Shown: positions 8,511 through 16,981 of the stretch, one piece after another
How positions within the stretch are numbered: the stretch's first letter is position 1
Layout of the letters: the number at the start of each line of letters is the position of its first letter
Source: CAZCFB01 sp964511535
GTDB lineage: Bacteria > Myxococcota_A > Polyangia > GCA-2747355 > CAZCFB01
Length of the DNA stretch: 31,579 nt
Direction: 5' to 3'
NCBI GenBank assembly: GCA_964511535.1
Contig: CAZEFW010000108.1
Coordinates: 1 to 31,579 of the forward strand
Made by a program: the position numbers and the translations under genes
Notes under the pieces: model-generated
Seen by the model: only the letters and a program-made list of their open reading frames with translations
Told to the model about the DNA's origin: nothing
Database searches by the model: none

Positions 8511-8534
8511 AGGGGTCCGGGCCGGGGCCCCCTC
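8510..8534. terminator. Possible shared terminator hairpin between convergent genes
   Basis: GAGGGG (8510-8515) can pair with CCCCTC (8529-8534) around a GC-rich 13-nt loop, in the 32-nt space between the stops of the convergent genes ending at 8510 and 8543. There is no T-tract, so it is a weak candidate. Confidence 0.35.
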
Positions 8535-8542
8535 GACGGCGA

Positions 8543-9979
8543 TCAGCTGGTCCCGTCGCCGATCATCATCTCCATGGCGGAGACCACGTACTCGTCCGGG
8601 ACATCCACGGCGACCCGCAGGCTGCGGGGCTTGGCACGGTCCACGCGCCCCGAGAACTCCAGCGAGGTCCCGTCAGGCAACGCCATCACCATGTGGACGG
8701 TATCGCCCAGCTCGATCCCCGGCTCACGGCGCAGGTAGATGTCCATCCCTTCATGGTCCAGGACCACGGCGCGGCGCAGCTGAACGGGATCGCCGATGCG
8801 CAGGAACATGGAGTGCGGTGGGCCGGTGACCAGCCGGGACACGCGCAGGAACCCCTTCTTGCCGTCGGCCCGGGTGCCGCCGCTGTCCCGGCTGGCCCGG
8901 CGCCTTCCCGCCCGCGGCGGCGCTCCGGGTGCGCCCTGCCGCAGCTTTTCTGCCAGGGCTTGTAGCCGGGAAGTCGCCGTGCCAGGCCGGGTGGGCGTGT
9001 GCCCGCCTCCGCCAGTGGTGCTCCAGCCGACATACTTGCCGTCCCCGCTGGAGGCGCCGCTGCTGAACTCTCGATCGGCGCCCTCCGACTCGAGCACCGG
9101 CACCAGGTCGGCCGTCTCGCTGCGCTCCTCGAACTCGGGGTGGTCGGGGGTCAGGTCGCTGGGCTCGAAGACCTCACTCGCCGGCGGGACAGGCGCTGTC
9201 CGGGTCGTCGCGAGATCCGCCCCGGGCATGTCCGCGCTCCCTCGTTGTTCGCCCGGCGTCGGCGCCCTGCGCGCCCGCGCCCGGAGCCGGTCCGTCATGG
9301 CCTGCAGCCGGGAGGTGGCCTCCACCGCCCGGCCACTCGCGCTGTCACCGCTGCCCGTGGTGCTGGCGCCCGCGCGCTTGCCGCCCGTGCGTGGCGAGCC
9401 GGTGTCGAACTCCTGCTCGGCGCCATCTGACTCCAGCACCGGCACCAGGTCGGCCGTCTCGCTGCGCTCCTCGAAGTCGGGATGATCCGGAGTCAGCTCC
9501 CGGGGATCGAACCGCGGCTCCGTCTCGGGCGCAGCCTTGCCCAGCGTCTTGCCGGTCCGTCGCTCCGCGGCTCGGCGGCACGGCGCGAGGGCCGCAGGCT
9601 GGTGCTGGAAGCCGTACGCCTTCAGGTCGGGGTTCGCCTGGTGAAGCCCCGTGAGGAGGAGCTCCTGGTCCTCGCTGTCGATGAGCGCGTAGGTGCAGTA
9701 CAGCACCCTGCCGCTGATGACGCGGCAGGTCCGCTCCGACAGCACATGCTGCACCGTGGCGCTACAGTCCAGCAGCCTGGTGCCGCGCGCCCAGTCGATA
9801 CGGAGCAGCAGGTCCTCCCCCACCTCGACATGCTCCGCACACCAGATCAGGGCCTCCTCGCCCGCCATCCACCAGATGTACCCGGAGGTGAACCCCATAC
9901 GCCCCTGGATGGTGACCATGAGCACATGCTGCATGGAGACCTCTCGCCCCGGACGCGATGGATTCTGCTTACGGCTCAT
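8543..9979 (-). CDS. Protein with two PilZ-like ends and a duplicated acidic linker
   Basis: A 478-residue soluble protein without a signal peptide. The N-terminal ~110 residues and the C-terminal ~100 residues (from about 375) both look like small beta-barrels, of the kind seen in PilZ-type proteins (SLEFSGRVDRAKPRSLRVAVDV at the end), but the canonical c-di-GMP motifs RxxxR and D/NxSxxG are not evident. Between them is a disordered linker made of a direct duplication: LTPDHPxFEERSETADLVPV starts near residues 162 and 276, period 114, each followed by a Ser/Gly-rich stretch and a short helix (TSRLQAMTDRLR / TSRLQALAEKLR). The annotated ATG has AGGAG only 3 nt away; the ATG at 9934 has GAGG at 5 nt and may be the true start. 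The role is unknown; regulation or a scaffold is the likeliest guess. Confidence 0.75.
   Translation of the reverse strand: MSRKQNPSRPGREVSMQHVLMVTIQGRMGFTSGYIWWMAGEEALIWCAEHVEVGEDLLLRIDWARGTRLLDCSATVQHVLSERTCRVISGRVLYCTYALIDSEDQELLLTGLHQANPDLKAYGFQHQPAALAPCRRAAERRTGKTLGKAAPETEPRFDPRELTPDHPDFEERSETADLVPVLESDGAEQEFDTGSPRTGGKRAGASTTGSGDSASGRAVEATSRLQAMTDRLRARARRAPTPGEQRGSADMPGADLATTRTAPVPPASEVFEPSDLTPDHPEFEERSETADLVPVLESEGADREFSSGASSGDGKYVGWSTTGGGGHTPTRPGTATSRLQALAEKLRQGAPGAPPRAGRRRASRDSGGTRADGKKGFLRVSRLVTGPPHSMFLRIGDPVQLRRAVVLDHEGMDIYLRREPGIELGDTVHMVMALPDGTSLEFSGRVDRAKPRSLRVAVDVPDEYVVSAMEMMIGDGTS
9093..9475 (-). repeat. Internal gene duplication, identical 41-bp segments 342 bp apart
   Basis: Positions 9093-9133 and 9435-9475 are identical over 41 bp and lie 342 bp (114 codons) apart inside the PilZ-like gene. 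Similarity extends more weakly across the whole 114-codon unit, so this is an in-frame tandem duplication with its most conserved part encoding FEERSETADLVPVL. Confidence 0.9.
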
Positions 9980-10015
9980 CGACTCCTGTATCGGTCAATT
10001 GTTGTGGGTGGGGCT

Positions 10016-10045
10016 ATTGTAGATCAATCTGCTCGAAACCTGCAA
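10016..10045 (-). promoter_or_regulatory. Candidate promoter for the PilZ-like gene
   Basis: On the minus strand TTGCAG (10045-10040), an 18-nt spacer and TACAAT (10021-10016) precede the start at 9979 by 36 nt. The 102-nt gap between this gene and the ARPP-1 gene upstream holds nothing else except a short ACCTG/CAGGT inverted repeat (10038-10052) overlapping the -35. Confidence 0.5.
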
Positions 10046-10081
10046 ATCAGGTAACGTGGGGGGCCTGCTGCAGGAGACCGG

Positions 10082-11014
10082 CTACTCGGATGATGCGGCG
10101 AAGGCGTGGTAGACCCGGCTGCCGTGCACCACCGCTCCCAGGGCCATCTTGCCCTGCTCGCCGTGCAGGGTCTGGCCCGCGCCTGGCGCCTCCTGCCGCG
10201 CCACCGGCGCGCCGAGGGCGGCGGCCAGCGCTTGACCCACCATGCCGGCCGGATCCGCCGGTTCCGCGCTGGACGGGTAGCGCTGCAGCAGCAGCCCGCG
10301 CGCCACCTTGCGCCAGGCGCGCCGGTACAGCGAGGGCGCGCCGAACAGGTCCAGGGCGACGACCCGGCCGTCGTGGATCGCCGCAAGGCCGTGCTGTCCC
10401 GCCTCGGGGATCAGCCGCGCCAGGTGCTGCTCCACCTCCGCCGACCGGGCCTCGGCAGCCTCGGAGAAGGCCTGGGTGCGGGACTCCACGCCGGTCTGGG
10501 TGATGTACTCGTCCACGTCCTGCCACACCGCGGACTGGTCGGCGTCGTAGGCGCCGGTGGTCACCACTGACCGGGACAGGCGGCTCAGCTTTCGGGCGCG
10601 GGCGCGGCTGGACAGGGTCCTGCCCGCAGAGGTGAAGCTGTCCGAGACATGGCGCCAGCGGCCCTGCTCCACGCAGCTGACCGGCACCTGCACCGGCGCT
10701 CCGGGCGGCACCAGCAGGCTGGTATTGAACACCCGGTTCTGCTTGGCGCCCACCACCTCCTCCCCGTCCAGCAGGAGCAGCAAGCCGTCGCCGCTGTAGG
10801 TCACCTCGATGGTGTTGACGCGCCCCGCGTTGTCCAGCTCGGCCACCTGCACGCTCCCCGCCGCCTGGGCCTCTTCCAGGAGCACGGCGTCCTGCGGCTG
10901 ATCGTCGGCGAGGAGCGGCACCACCGTCAGGTTCCCCACCTTCCGCGGCTCCCCGATCCGGGTCCGCTGGAGCAGCGCCCCAAGCTCCTCTGCCCTGTTC
11001 ATCTGCTGGTTCAT
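10082..11014 (-). CDS. ARPP-1 domain protein (DUF6569)
   Basis: A 310-residue soluble protein. It matches what I know of the ARPP-1 family (ARG- and rhodanese-phosphatase-superfamily-associated protein domain): GNLTVVPLLADD (about residues 27-38), the central LLLDGEEVVGAKQNRVFNTS (about 80-100) and VPVSCVEQGRWRH (about 108-120). The name reflects association with ADP-ribosylglycohydrolases and rhodanese phosphatases in other genomes; its biochemical function is not established. The start is supported by AGGAGGGAG just upstream. It is transcribed divergently from the five-gene PHP/STAND block across a 129-bp intergenic region, so shared regulation is possible. Confidence 0.85.
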   Translation of the reverse strand: MNQQMNRAEELGALLQRTRIGEPRKVGNLTVVPLLADDQPQDAVLLEEAQAAGSVQVAELDNAGRVNTIEVTYSGDGLLLLLDGEEVVGAKQNRVFNTSLLVPPGAPVQVPVSCVEQGRWRHVSDSFTSAGRTLSSRARARKLSRLSRSVVTTGAYDADQSAVWQDVDEYITQTGVESRTQAFSEAAEARSAEVEQHLARLIPEAGQHGLAAIHDGRVVALDLFGAPSLYRRAWRKVARGLLLQRYPSSAEPADPAGMVGQALAAALGAPVARQEAPGAGQTLHGEQGKMALGAVVHGSRVYHAFAASSE

Positions 11015-11082
11015 GGTCTCCCTCCTGTCGAGGGGCGCCAGGCCCCGCGCGTCAGGTATAATACGTTCGGGCCGCCGCGCAT

Positions 11083-11113
11083 CTGACAGGAGAACCGTCG
11101 AATCAGCTATAAT
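11083..11113 (+). promoter_or_regulatory. Candidate promoter of the PHP/STAND operon
   Basis: CTGACA (11083-11088), a 19-nt spacer and a perfect TATAAT (11108-11113) lie 30 nt before the ATG at 11144. A second perfect TATAAT at 11057-11062 reads TATTAT on the opposite strand (11063-11058) and could serve the divergent ARPP-1 gene, though its -35 is poor. The two AT-rich hexamers are conspicuous in this GC-rich intergenic region. Confidence 0.5.
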
Positions 11114-11143
11114 CGCTAATCCCGGTCAGCGCAGGTGTCACCC

Positions 11144-11533
11144 ATGACGTCCTCGTCAAAGAAGCGCAAGAAGCAACGACAGCTGGCGCTGCGCATCCGC
11201 GACCGGCTCGTGGCGTACCTCGAGGAGCGCAGCTCGTACTTCCGCAGGCGCAAGTTCGACACCGACTGGGAGTTGAACCCGGACTACTGGCACGAGCTGA
11301 AGGCCCGGACCGACGGCAACGGCATGGCCGCGGTCCGCGTCCGCGACCTCGCGCCAGGCGGCGCCGACCCGGTGGCCGACATGGTTCGAGAGGCCCGCGC
11401 CTTGCTGGCCTTCGACGACCTGTACGACGGCAACTGGCCCGACCGGTTCAACGACGACGTGCGCTGCGATCTGGAGACGGCGCGGTATGAGCTGGACAAG
11501 ATCGTCGAGCTGGTGGCGGGGGACCGAGAGTGA
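11144..11533 (+). CDS. Small charged protein, first gene of PHP/STAND operon
   Basis: A 129-residue soluble protein. The N-terminus is very basic (SSKKRKKQRQLALRIRDR), the middle has YFRRRKFDTDWELNPDYWHEL, and the C-terminal half is acidic and helical (NDDVRCDLETARYELDKIVEL). I recognise no family. The ATG at 11144 is preferred because AGGTG lies 7 nt upstream; a GTG at 11135 is in frame. Its stop overlaps the GTG of the PHP gene as GTGA (11530-11533), so the two are translationally coupled. The basic head could bind nucleic acid, which is only an inference from charge. Confidence 0.75.
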   Translation: MTSSSKKRKKQRQLALRIRDRLVAYLEERSSYFRRRKFDTDWELNPDYWHELKARTDGNGMAAVRVRDLAPGGADPVADMVREARALLAFDDLYDGNWPDRFNDDVRCDLETARYELDKIVELVAGDRE

Positions 11534-12522
11534 CCGTGCGGGAGCCTGCGGCGCGGCGCCGCCGGCCCTACCCCTACGACCTGCACATGCACAGCGACCT
11601 GTCCGACGGCGCCCTGCCCTGGCCGGACCTGCTCGAGCTCTGCGCAGAGGTGGGGCTGCAGGGGCTGGCCATCACCGAACACAACCTGGTGGGGCCGGTG
11701 GAGGACATCGCCGCGGCCGCGGACGACCTGGGGCTGGGCTACATCCCGGCGGTGGAGATCAAGACCACCTGCGCCGCGCAGATCGAGGCCTACGGCCGCT
11801 TGGGCCATGACATCCATCACCTCTTCCCGGTGCAGGAGCTGCTGATCTACGGCGTGGATCCGCTAAACGAGGACCTGGCCCGGCGCTCCCGGACGCACCT
11901 GCAGGGCAAGCGACAGTATGTGCGCGAGCTGTGCCGCCTCCTGGCCCGCCGCAGCACGGCCGAGCTCCCCGGGGTCAAGACCCACGCGCCCCTGGAGCTG
12001 GACCCCGAGGCCATCATCTCCGCGGCGGGCGCCTACGTGGGGTCCACCCACGTGCTGCAGGCGCTGCTGGAGCGCTACGGGCACCTGGCCCCCGGGCTGA
12101 CCAAGGCCGAGGTCAAGCCGCTGGTGCTCTCGCAGCAGCCGGCCGCCGCGGCGGCGCTCGAGGGCGACCCATTCTTCGGCCTCGATCTGCTGGACGCCGT
12201 CCCGCTGGCTCGCCGGTGGGGGGCGGTGGTGGTGCTGGCCCACCCCTTCGCGGCTTCGCGCCACGGCATGGAGGCGTTCTACCGGGATCACCTGCTGCCC
12301 GCGCTGGTTGACAGGGGCCTCGACGGCATCGAACATGCTTACCCGGAGCACACGCCGGCCGAGCTGACCTTCCTCGACGAGATGTCCCGCCGGTTTGGGC
12401 TGCTCAGAACAGGGGGATCCGATTTCCACAGGAAAGGAGACTCCCACTTCGCGCCGGGCCGTGGCGGCGTCTTCAGGGAAGGCTGGCGACAGCTGCGGCG
12501 GCTGGTGCAACGGAGGGGATGA
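11530..12522 (+). CDS. PHP-domain metal-dependent phosphoesterase
   Basis: A 330-residue enzyme of the polymerase and histidinol phosphatase (PHP) superfamily, resembling the branch that includes the nucleoside 3',5'-bisphosphate phosphatase / RNase AM (YciV/TrpH) proteins. Metal ligands are visible in order: DLHMHSDLSDG (H19, H21, D26), ITEHN (E50, H51), AVEI (E76), LAHPF (H238) and GSDFH (D298, H300). A complete set predicts an active hydrolase on phosphomonoesters or short nucleotides. The domain has a helical insert of about 150 residues between E76 and H238. The GTG start overlaps the upstream stop, and its own stop overlaps an ATG of the STAND gene (ATGA, 12519-12522). Such tight coupling suggests it works with the STAND protein, perhaps by making or removing a nucleotide signal. 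Confidence 0.9.
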   Translation: MTVREPAARRRRPYPYDLHMHSDLSDGALPWPDLLELCAEVGLQGLAITEHNLVGPVEDIAAAADDLGLGYIPAVEIKTTCAAQIEAYGRLGHDIHHLFPVQELLIYGVDPLNEDLARRSRTHLQGKRQYVRELCRLLARRSTAELPGVKTHAPLELDPEAIISAAGAYVGSTHVLQALLERYGHLAPGLTKAEVKPLVLSQQPAAAAALEGDPFFGLDLLDAVPLARRWGAVVVLAHPFAASRHGMEAFYRDHLLPALVDRGLDGIEHAYPEHTPAELTFLDEMSRRFGLLRTGGSDFHRKGDSHFAPGRGGVFREGWRQLRRLVQRRG

Positions 12523-12524
12523 CC

Positions 12525-15500
12525 ATGGATCACGACTTTCTACTGGGCGACTACCCGGAGGAGACGGTCGAGGCTTACGAGGAGATCTGCGACCAGGTGG
12601 AGGAGAGCTACCCCTCGTTGCTGGTCATGCTCATGCACCGCTACTTCGACGCCTGCGAGGAGGAAGATTTCGCCATCGCGGTCAAGCGACTCCTCGACTG
12701 CTTCGAGCTGGGCGTGCCTTTCGCCTGCGCCCTGCTGCTGCACGAGTACCACCGCCGCGGGGTCCGCGATCCGATCATCAAGCAAGCCGTGGACAAGCTG
12801 CTCTCCAAGCCGCTGACCCTGGGCGACTGGATGGATATCCTGGGGCGCCTGCTCAAGGTGGAGACCGATCAGGATCCGGTCTTTCGTACGGCGTTCCGCA
12901 AGGTGAGCCACAGGAACAACGGCAAGCTCACCAGCTTCGGCAAGCGGCTGTTCAACACCGTGGTCAAGGAGCGCAACGAGCAGGCGCACAACACAACCCT
13001 GGACGCCGAGCTCGCCCTGGAGGTGCTGGTCAGACATGAGCCCACCCTGTTCGAGTTCTTCAGCGCCCTCGAGCCCCTGAAGCGCCACCCGACCTTCATC
13101 CTGCTGTCCGAGAGCATCGACGACGACGGCAACCGCAGCGCCAAGATCAAGCCGCTGGTGGGCTCCGGGCGCTCCAAGTCGTTGACGATCCGGTGCGACT
13201 GCAAGCTCGCTCCGGAGCAGATCTACCTGGCCCACAACGAGAACCTGCGGCGGGTCAAGGCCGACGAGATCGTGCCGCTGCTGCCCATGGTCGTCCACCC
13301 GGCCGCCGAGGCCAAGGCGGGCAAGAAGCGCAAGGTGTTCCTTTACCAGACCGTGACCGACAAGCCGGAGCTGCTGATGTACGTCAGCCCGGGAAAGCAC
13401 CGGCTGAACATCTCCTGCTTCAACGATGAGTTCTGGGAGTTCGTGGGAGATTTCGGCTGCACGCCGCCGCAGCCGCGCAAAAAGCGCAGCCGCAAGCGGC
13501 ACTCATGGGAGACCCTGGAGCAGGCGGCCCGCAAGGAGTCTCAGCACTTCGTGGACAGCATGGCCCGCGAGAAGTACGACCGCGACCTGTTCGTGCAGCG
13601 GGCCACGTTCACCGAGGCGGCCAGGCAGTTTCTGGCGCACCCGCGGCGACGCGGCTTCGCGTTGCTCGGCAACAGCGGGGCGGGCAAGACCAACGTGCTG
13701 TGTCACCTGACCGAGCAGCTGATGGCCGAGGGCCACCTGGTGGCCACGTACTACGCCAAGGTGTTCGCGGACACCACCCTCGACCAGTACCTGACCCAGG
13801 CGTTCGAGGTGCCGGACCTGAAGGCCCTGCTGGCCAACCTCGAGGCAGAGGCGGCGGGACAGGAGGGCAAGCAGGCGGTGTTCATCTTCGACGCCGTCAA
13901 CGAGTGTGTCCCCGGCGCGGAGAACCAGGGGGGCATGACCCCGGCGAAGCTGATCGGGCACATCGACCGGCTGCTGGTGCAGGCCGGCCACGCGCACGTC
14001 AAGGTGATCCTCAGCTGCCGGACTTACACCTGGGAGGAGGCGCAGACCAGCCTCGGTCAGGCGCACAGCCTCGAGGACTGGTTCACCACCAGGGACCTCG
14101 CCGCGGGGGGTGACGACCTGGACGCCCCCCCCGCCGAGATCGACCTGGGCGGCTTCACGCCGGAGGAGCTCGGCGCGGCCTACCCGCGCTATGCGCAGAA
14201 ATTCCAGCTCCAGACCACCCTCGACGAGTTGAACGAGCGCCGCTACCGGCTGCTGCGGCACCAGCTGCGCGATCCGTTCCTGCTCAAGATGGTCAGCCAC
14301 GCCCACAAGGGCCAGCCCCTGCCTGGCAAGATCGAGTCGGTCTCCTTGATGGCCAGGCTTTACGAAGACATGGTGACCGGCGGCGAGGAGGTGGGGCGCG
14401 CGGCAGAGCATGGCAGCCTGCTGATGGCCCTGGCCAGCCAGATGCGCCGGCAGGGCTGCGACAGCCTGGAGCTGGAGGAGGTGCGCAGCCTGGGCCCGGA
14501 GGATCCGCTGCGGCGGCTGCTGTTCGGCGCGGACGGCGAGTTCAGCCCCGCGGTGCGGCGCCTCATCGACCGCGGCGTGCTGCGGCTGGAGCTCCAGACC
14601 GCCTGGCACGAGCTGCGCTTCGTCTACGACCGGTTCCACGAGTTCGTGCTGGCCCGGGTGCTGCAGAGGGAGCTCCGGCGGCTGAACGGGGACGGCGCGC
14701 TGGTGGGCTACTTCGAGCGTGAGCTGGGGCGGGTCGGCTCCTCGGCGGTGTCCTGGGGGGCGCTGGCCACGGCGCTGGTCATGATGCACCAGCAGAGCCC
14801 GCGCCCGGCGCTGTTCACCGGGCTGGCCGCCAGCGAGATGTACGGCGCCCAGGGCCTCGTGGTGCACGTGCTCAACCAGCTGAGCCGGGAGGATTACCCT
14901 GCGGCCCGGGAGGTGCTGGGCCACATGCTGGGCACCGCCGCCCGGGACCGGCGGGCCATCAAGCGGCTGCGGAAGCTGGATGACCCGAACCCATCGGCGG
15001 AGGAGGTGGCGCAGCGCGAGGATCTGCATCAGCGGCTCCTGCCCGCGACCCGCGCCAAGCGCGCCGCCATCAAGGTGCTCTACGACATCTACCGCTCCCC
15101 CTTCTTCGTGGACGAGCTGTACGACGAGGAGGACTCCCCCCTGGCGCTGCTGTGGAAGGCCCTGGCCGACCCGATGGACCCGATCCGCGAGGCCGCCACC
15201 TGCACCATCTACTACCTGTGGCGTGAGTACCCGGACGTGGCGTTCGGCATGATCCACCGGCTGGCGCGGGAGTTCCTCGGCCGCAGCATCCTCACCCGGT
15301 ACAGCCAGTCGACCCGCAAGCGCGAGCTGGAGCCGTGCGCCCAGCTCAGCTCATTGCTGTTCGCCGAGACCCTGGTCAGCGGGGCCGAGCTCGATCAGCT
15401 GCTGGAGCTGCGCCAGCTGTGGATGAAGATCGTCGACAAGCTGACCCTCGGCTTCAGCTCCTTCGCGCCGGGCACCCTGGTCAAGGCGGGCAACTGGATG

Positions 15501-16592
15501 GTGATGAAGGGCGCCCGGGTGATCTCCAGCTACGTCAATAACCTGATCGAGTACGAGAATTTCTGGCTCACGGTGCCGGAGTCGGGCGAAGGGTACACCC
15601 GGGACGATTTCCGCTCGCTGGTGCCGTTCCTCGACCCGGACGTCGGCGGCTTCGAGGCGATGCACGACACGGTGGTGGAGGGCGCCCGGCTGGGCGACTC
15701 CTTCAACAACTACCTGCTGGAGCGGGTGCTCATCGCCCAGGGGGTGCGGGGCTACGAGCGTATCGCGGACCTGGTGCACCAGATCTACAACGACGCCGAC
15801 AACGCGCACCCCGAGTACACGCAGATGTCCATGCTGTACGTGATCTTCCACACCCTGGACAAGATGCAGACCATCCCGGAGGAGCACTTCGAGCGCTACG
15901 CCGAGTACATGGAGCCCTGGACGCTGTCGTGCAAGGGCTACTTCTTCGCCAACCGCAACGACGTCGCCAACCGCAACCGGCCGTACAAGCAGTACACCCT
16001 CAACTGGTACGGCGCCCTGCACGCCCGGCTGTACGGCGACAGCAGCGCCGAGGTGCCGCTGTTCGACAAGTTCATGGTCAACGCCTTCGAGCGCCAGGAC
16101 CGGGACCTGCTGCTGTACGTGGTGGACAACATCGGCACCCTGGCCGCGGACTTCGGCTGCTGGCGCAGCGCCCTGGGCCTGTTCGAGCGCTGCCTCGGGA
16201 TGTTCGAGTCCACCGACGACCTCGAGGTCTTCAACAGGGAGGGCGAGCCGCGCATGCGCACCATCCTCGCCCGCACCCTGGCCACCATCCGCGGCTACTT
16301 CGGCAAGGAGGTGGACCGCTTCGTGATGGAGGAGTTCGCCACCACCAGCTTCCCCGACTTCGAGTCGTTCCGGGAGGAGCTGGTGCGCCACGAGGCGTCC
16401 GAGGCCCTCGGCGATTTGCTGACCCACAAGATGGGCAACTTCTTCGTGCACGGCATCGTGCACCTGCCCGCGGTGCGGGAGCACATCCAGGAGATCCTGC
16501 TGCAGGCGCCGGACCACGAGGACGCCGAGAGCTGGATCAAGCGGGCGGTCACCCCGCACCTTATCCACTACCTGCTCAACCTTGATGTGTGA
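12525..16592 (+). CDS. Large STAND-type NTPase with HEPN-like N-terminus
   Basis: A 1355-residue cytoplasmic protein. Residues 1-165 are helical and end in ERNEQAH (R150 to H155), an RxxxxH motif of the HEPN type. Residues about 170-320 are a separate beta-rich domain (EQIYLAHNENLRRVKADEIVPLLP). The NTPase core begins near 370: Walker A GNSGAGKT (382-389, K388), Walker B AVFIFDAVNE (D456) and the sensor-like VILSCRTYTW, as in NACHT/STAND ATPases. About 560-735 is a helical/winged-helix arm, and from 735 to the end is a long helical-repeat array without a named repeat, the likely sensor. The ATG at 12525 has GGAGG 8 nt upstream; the ATG at 12519, in frame and overlapping the PHP stop, has it only 2 nt away. 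Architecture matches bacterial NLR-like switches used in defence or signalling; the trigger and output are unknown. Confidence 0.88.
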   Translation: MDHDFLLGDYPEETVEAYEEICDQVEESYPSLLVMLMHRYFDACEEEDFAIAVKRLLDCFELGVPFACALLLHEYHRRGVRDPIIKQAVDKLLSKPLTLGDWMDILGRLLKVETDQDPVFRTAFRKVSHRNNGKLTSFGKRLFNTVVKERNEQAHNTTLDAELALEVLVRHEPTLFEFFSALEPLKRHPTFILLSESIDDDGNRSAKIKPLVGSGRSKSLTIRCDCKLAPEQIYLAHNENLRRVKADEIVPLLPMVVHPAAEAKAGKKRKVFLYQTVTDKPELLMYVSPGKHRLNISCFNDEFWEFVGDFGCTPPQPRKKRSRKRHSWETLEQAARKESQHFVDSMAREKYDRDLFVQRATFTEAARQFLAHPRRRGFALLGNSGAGKTNVLCHLTEQLMAEGHLVATYYAKVFADTTLDQYLTQAFEVPDLKALLANLEAEAAGQEGKQAVFIFDAVNECVPGAENQGGMTPAKLIGHIDRLLVQAGHAHVKVILSCRTYTWEEAQTSLGQAHSLEDWFTTRDLAAGGDDLDAPPAEIDLGGFTPEELGAAYPRYAQKFQLQTTLDELNERRYRLLRHQLRDPFLLKMVSHAHKGQPLPGKIESVSLMARLYEDMVTGGEEVGRAAEHGSLLMALASQMRRQGCDSLELEEVRSLGPEDPLRRLLFGADGEFSPAVRRLIDRGVLRLELQTAWHELRFVYDRFHEFVLARVLQRELRRLNGDGALVGYFERELGRVGSSAVSWGALATALVMMHQQSPRPALFTGLAASEMYGAQGLVVHVLNQLSREDYPAAREVLGHMLGTAARDRRAIKRLRKLDDPNPSAEEVAQREDLHQRLLPATRAKRAAIKVLYDIYRSPFFVDELYDEEDSPLALLWKALADPMDPIREAATCTIYYLWREYPDVAFGMIHRLAREFLGRSILTRYSQSTRKRELEPCAQLSSLLFAETLVSGAELDQLLELRQLWMKIVDKLTLGFSSFAPGTLVKAGNWMVMKGARVISSYVNNLIEYENFWLTVPESGEGYTRDDFRSLVPFLDPDVGGFEAMHDTVVEGARLGDSFNNYLLERVLIAQGVRGYERIADLVHQIYNDADNAHPEYTQMSMLYVIFHTLDKMQTIPEEHFERYAEYMEPWTLSCKGYFFANRNDVANRNRPYKQYTLNWYGALHARLYGDSSAEVPLFDKFMVNAFERQDRDLLLYVVDNIGTLAADFGCWRSALGLFERCLGMFESTDDLEVFNREGEPRMRTILARTLATIRGYFGKEVDRFVMEEFATTSFPDFESFREELVRHEASEALGDLLTHKMGNFFVHGIVHLPAVREHIQEILLQAPDHEDAESWIKRAVTPHLIHYLLNLDV

Positions 16593-16600
16593 GGCATGAG

Positions 16601-16981
16601 ATGAGCTCCGACGAAAAGGTCCCCAGGAACGAACGCATCGACCCGGACAAGATCCTCGGCTGCCCCAACCGCGCCCCCTATGTGTTGCGGTGGCTCTGGG
16701 CGAGGGGGCACATGGCGCTGCTGTGCGGGCGCTGCTCCGAGGGCACCCGTCAGCTGCGGGACATCACCGACGAGGGGCGCTGCTGGTGGTGGCACAACTG
16801 GGAGCGCGGCAACTACGACATCCCGTTCTGGATGGGCAACGATGAGAAGGAGCGCCTAGGCGAGGTGCGGCGCCGCCACCTGGACGCGGGGCGCGACTTC
16901 CCCCACATCAGCAGCCTCGACTCGGCCCTTAAGTGCACCTACCTGCCGGCCCTGCGCCGGCTGCTGACGAGGCGGAAATAA
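16601..16981 (+). CDS. Cys/Trp-rich small protein in PHP/STAND operon
   Basis: A 126-residue soluble protein. It begins charged (SSDEKVPRNERIDPDK), then has CPNRAPY and LLCGRCSEGTRQ, giving a Cys-x22-CxxC arrangement, followed by RCWWWHNWERGNYDIPFWMGNDE. This may bind a metal, but a fourth ligand is not certain. I recognise no family. The ATG at 16601 has GAGG 6 nt upstream and lies 8 nt after the STAND stop. Its TAA shares one base with the ATG of the next gene (TAATG, 16979-16983). Confidence 0.75.
   Translation: MSSDEKVPRNERIDPDKILGCPNRAPYVLRWLWARGHMALLCGRCSEGTRQLRDITDEGRCWWWHNWERGNYDIPFWMGNDEKERLGEVRRRHLDAGRDFPHISSLDSALKCTYLPALRRLLTRRK

Noticed and set aside
13503..16568. Long minus-strand open frames (13503-15257, 15351-16568)
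   Set aside because: Both are shadows of the STAND gene, with low-complexity composition typical of antisense frames in high-GC DNA.
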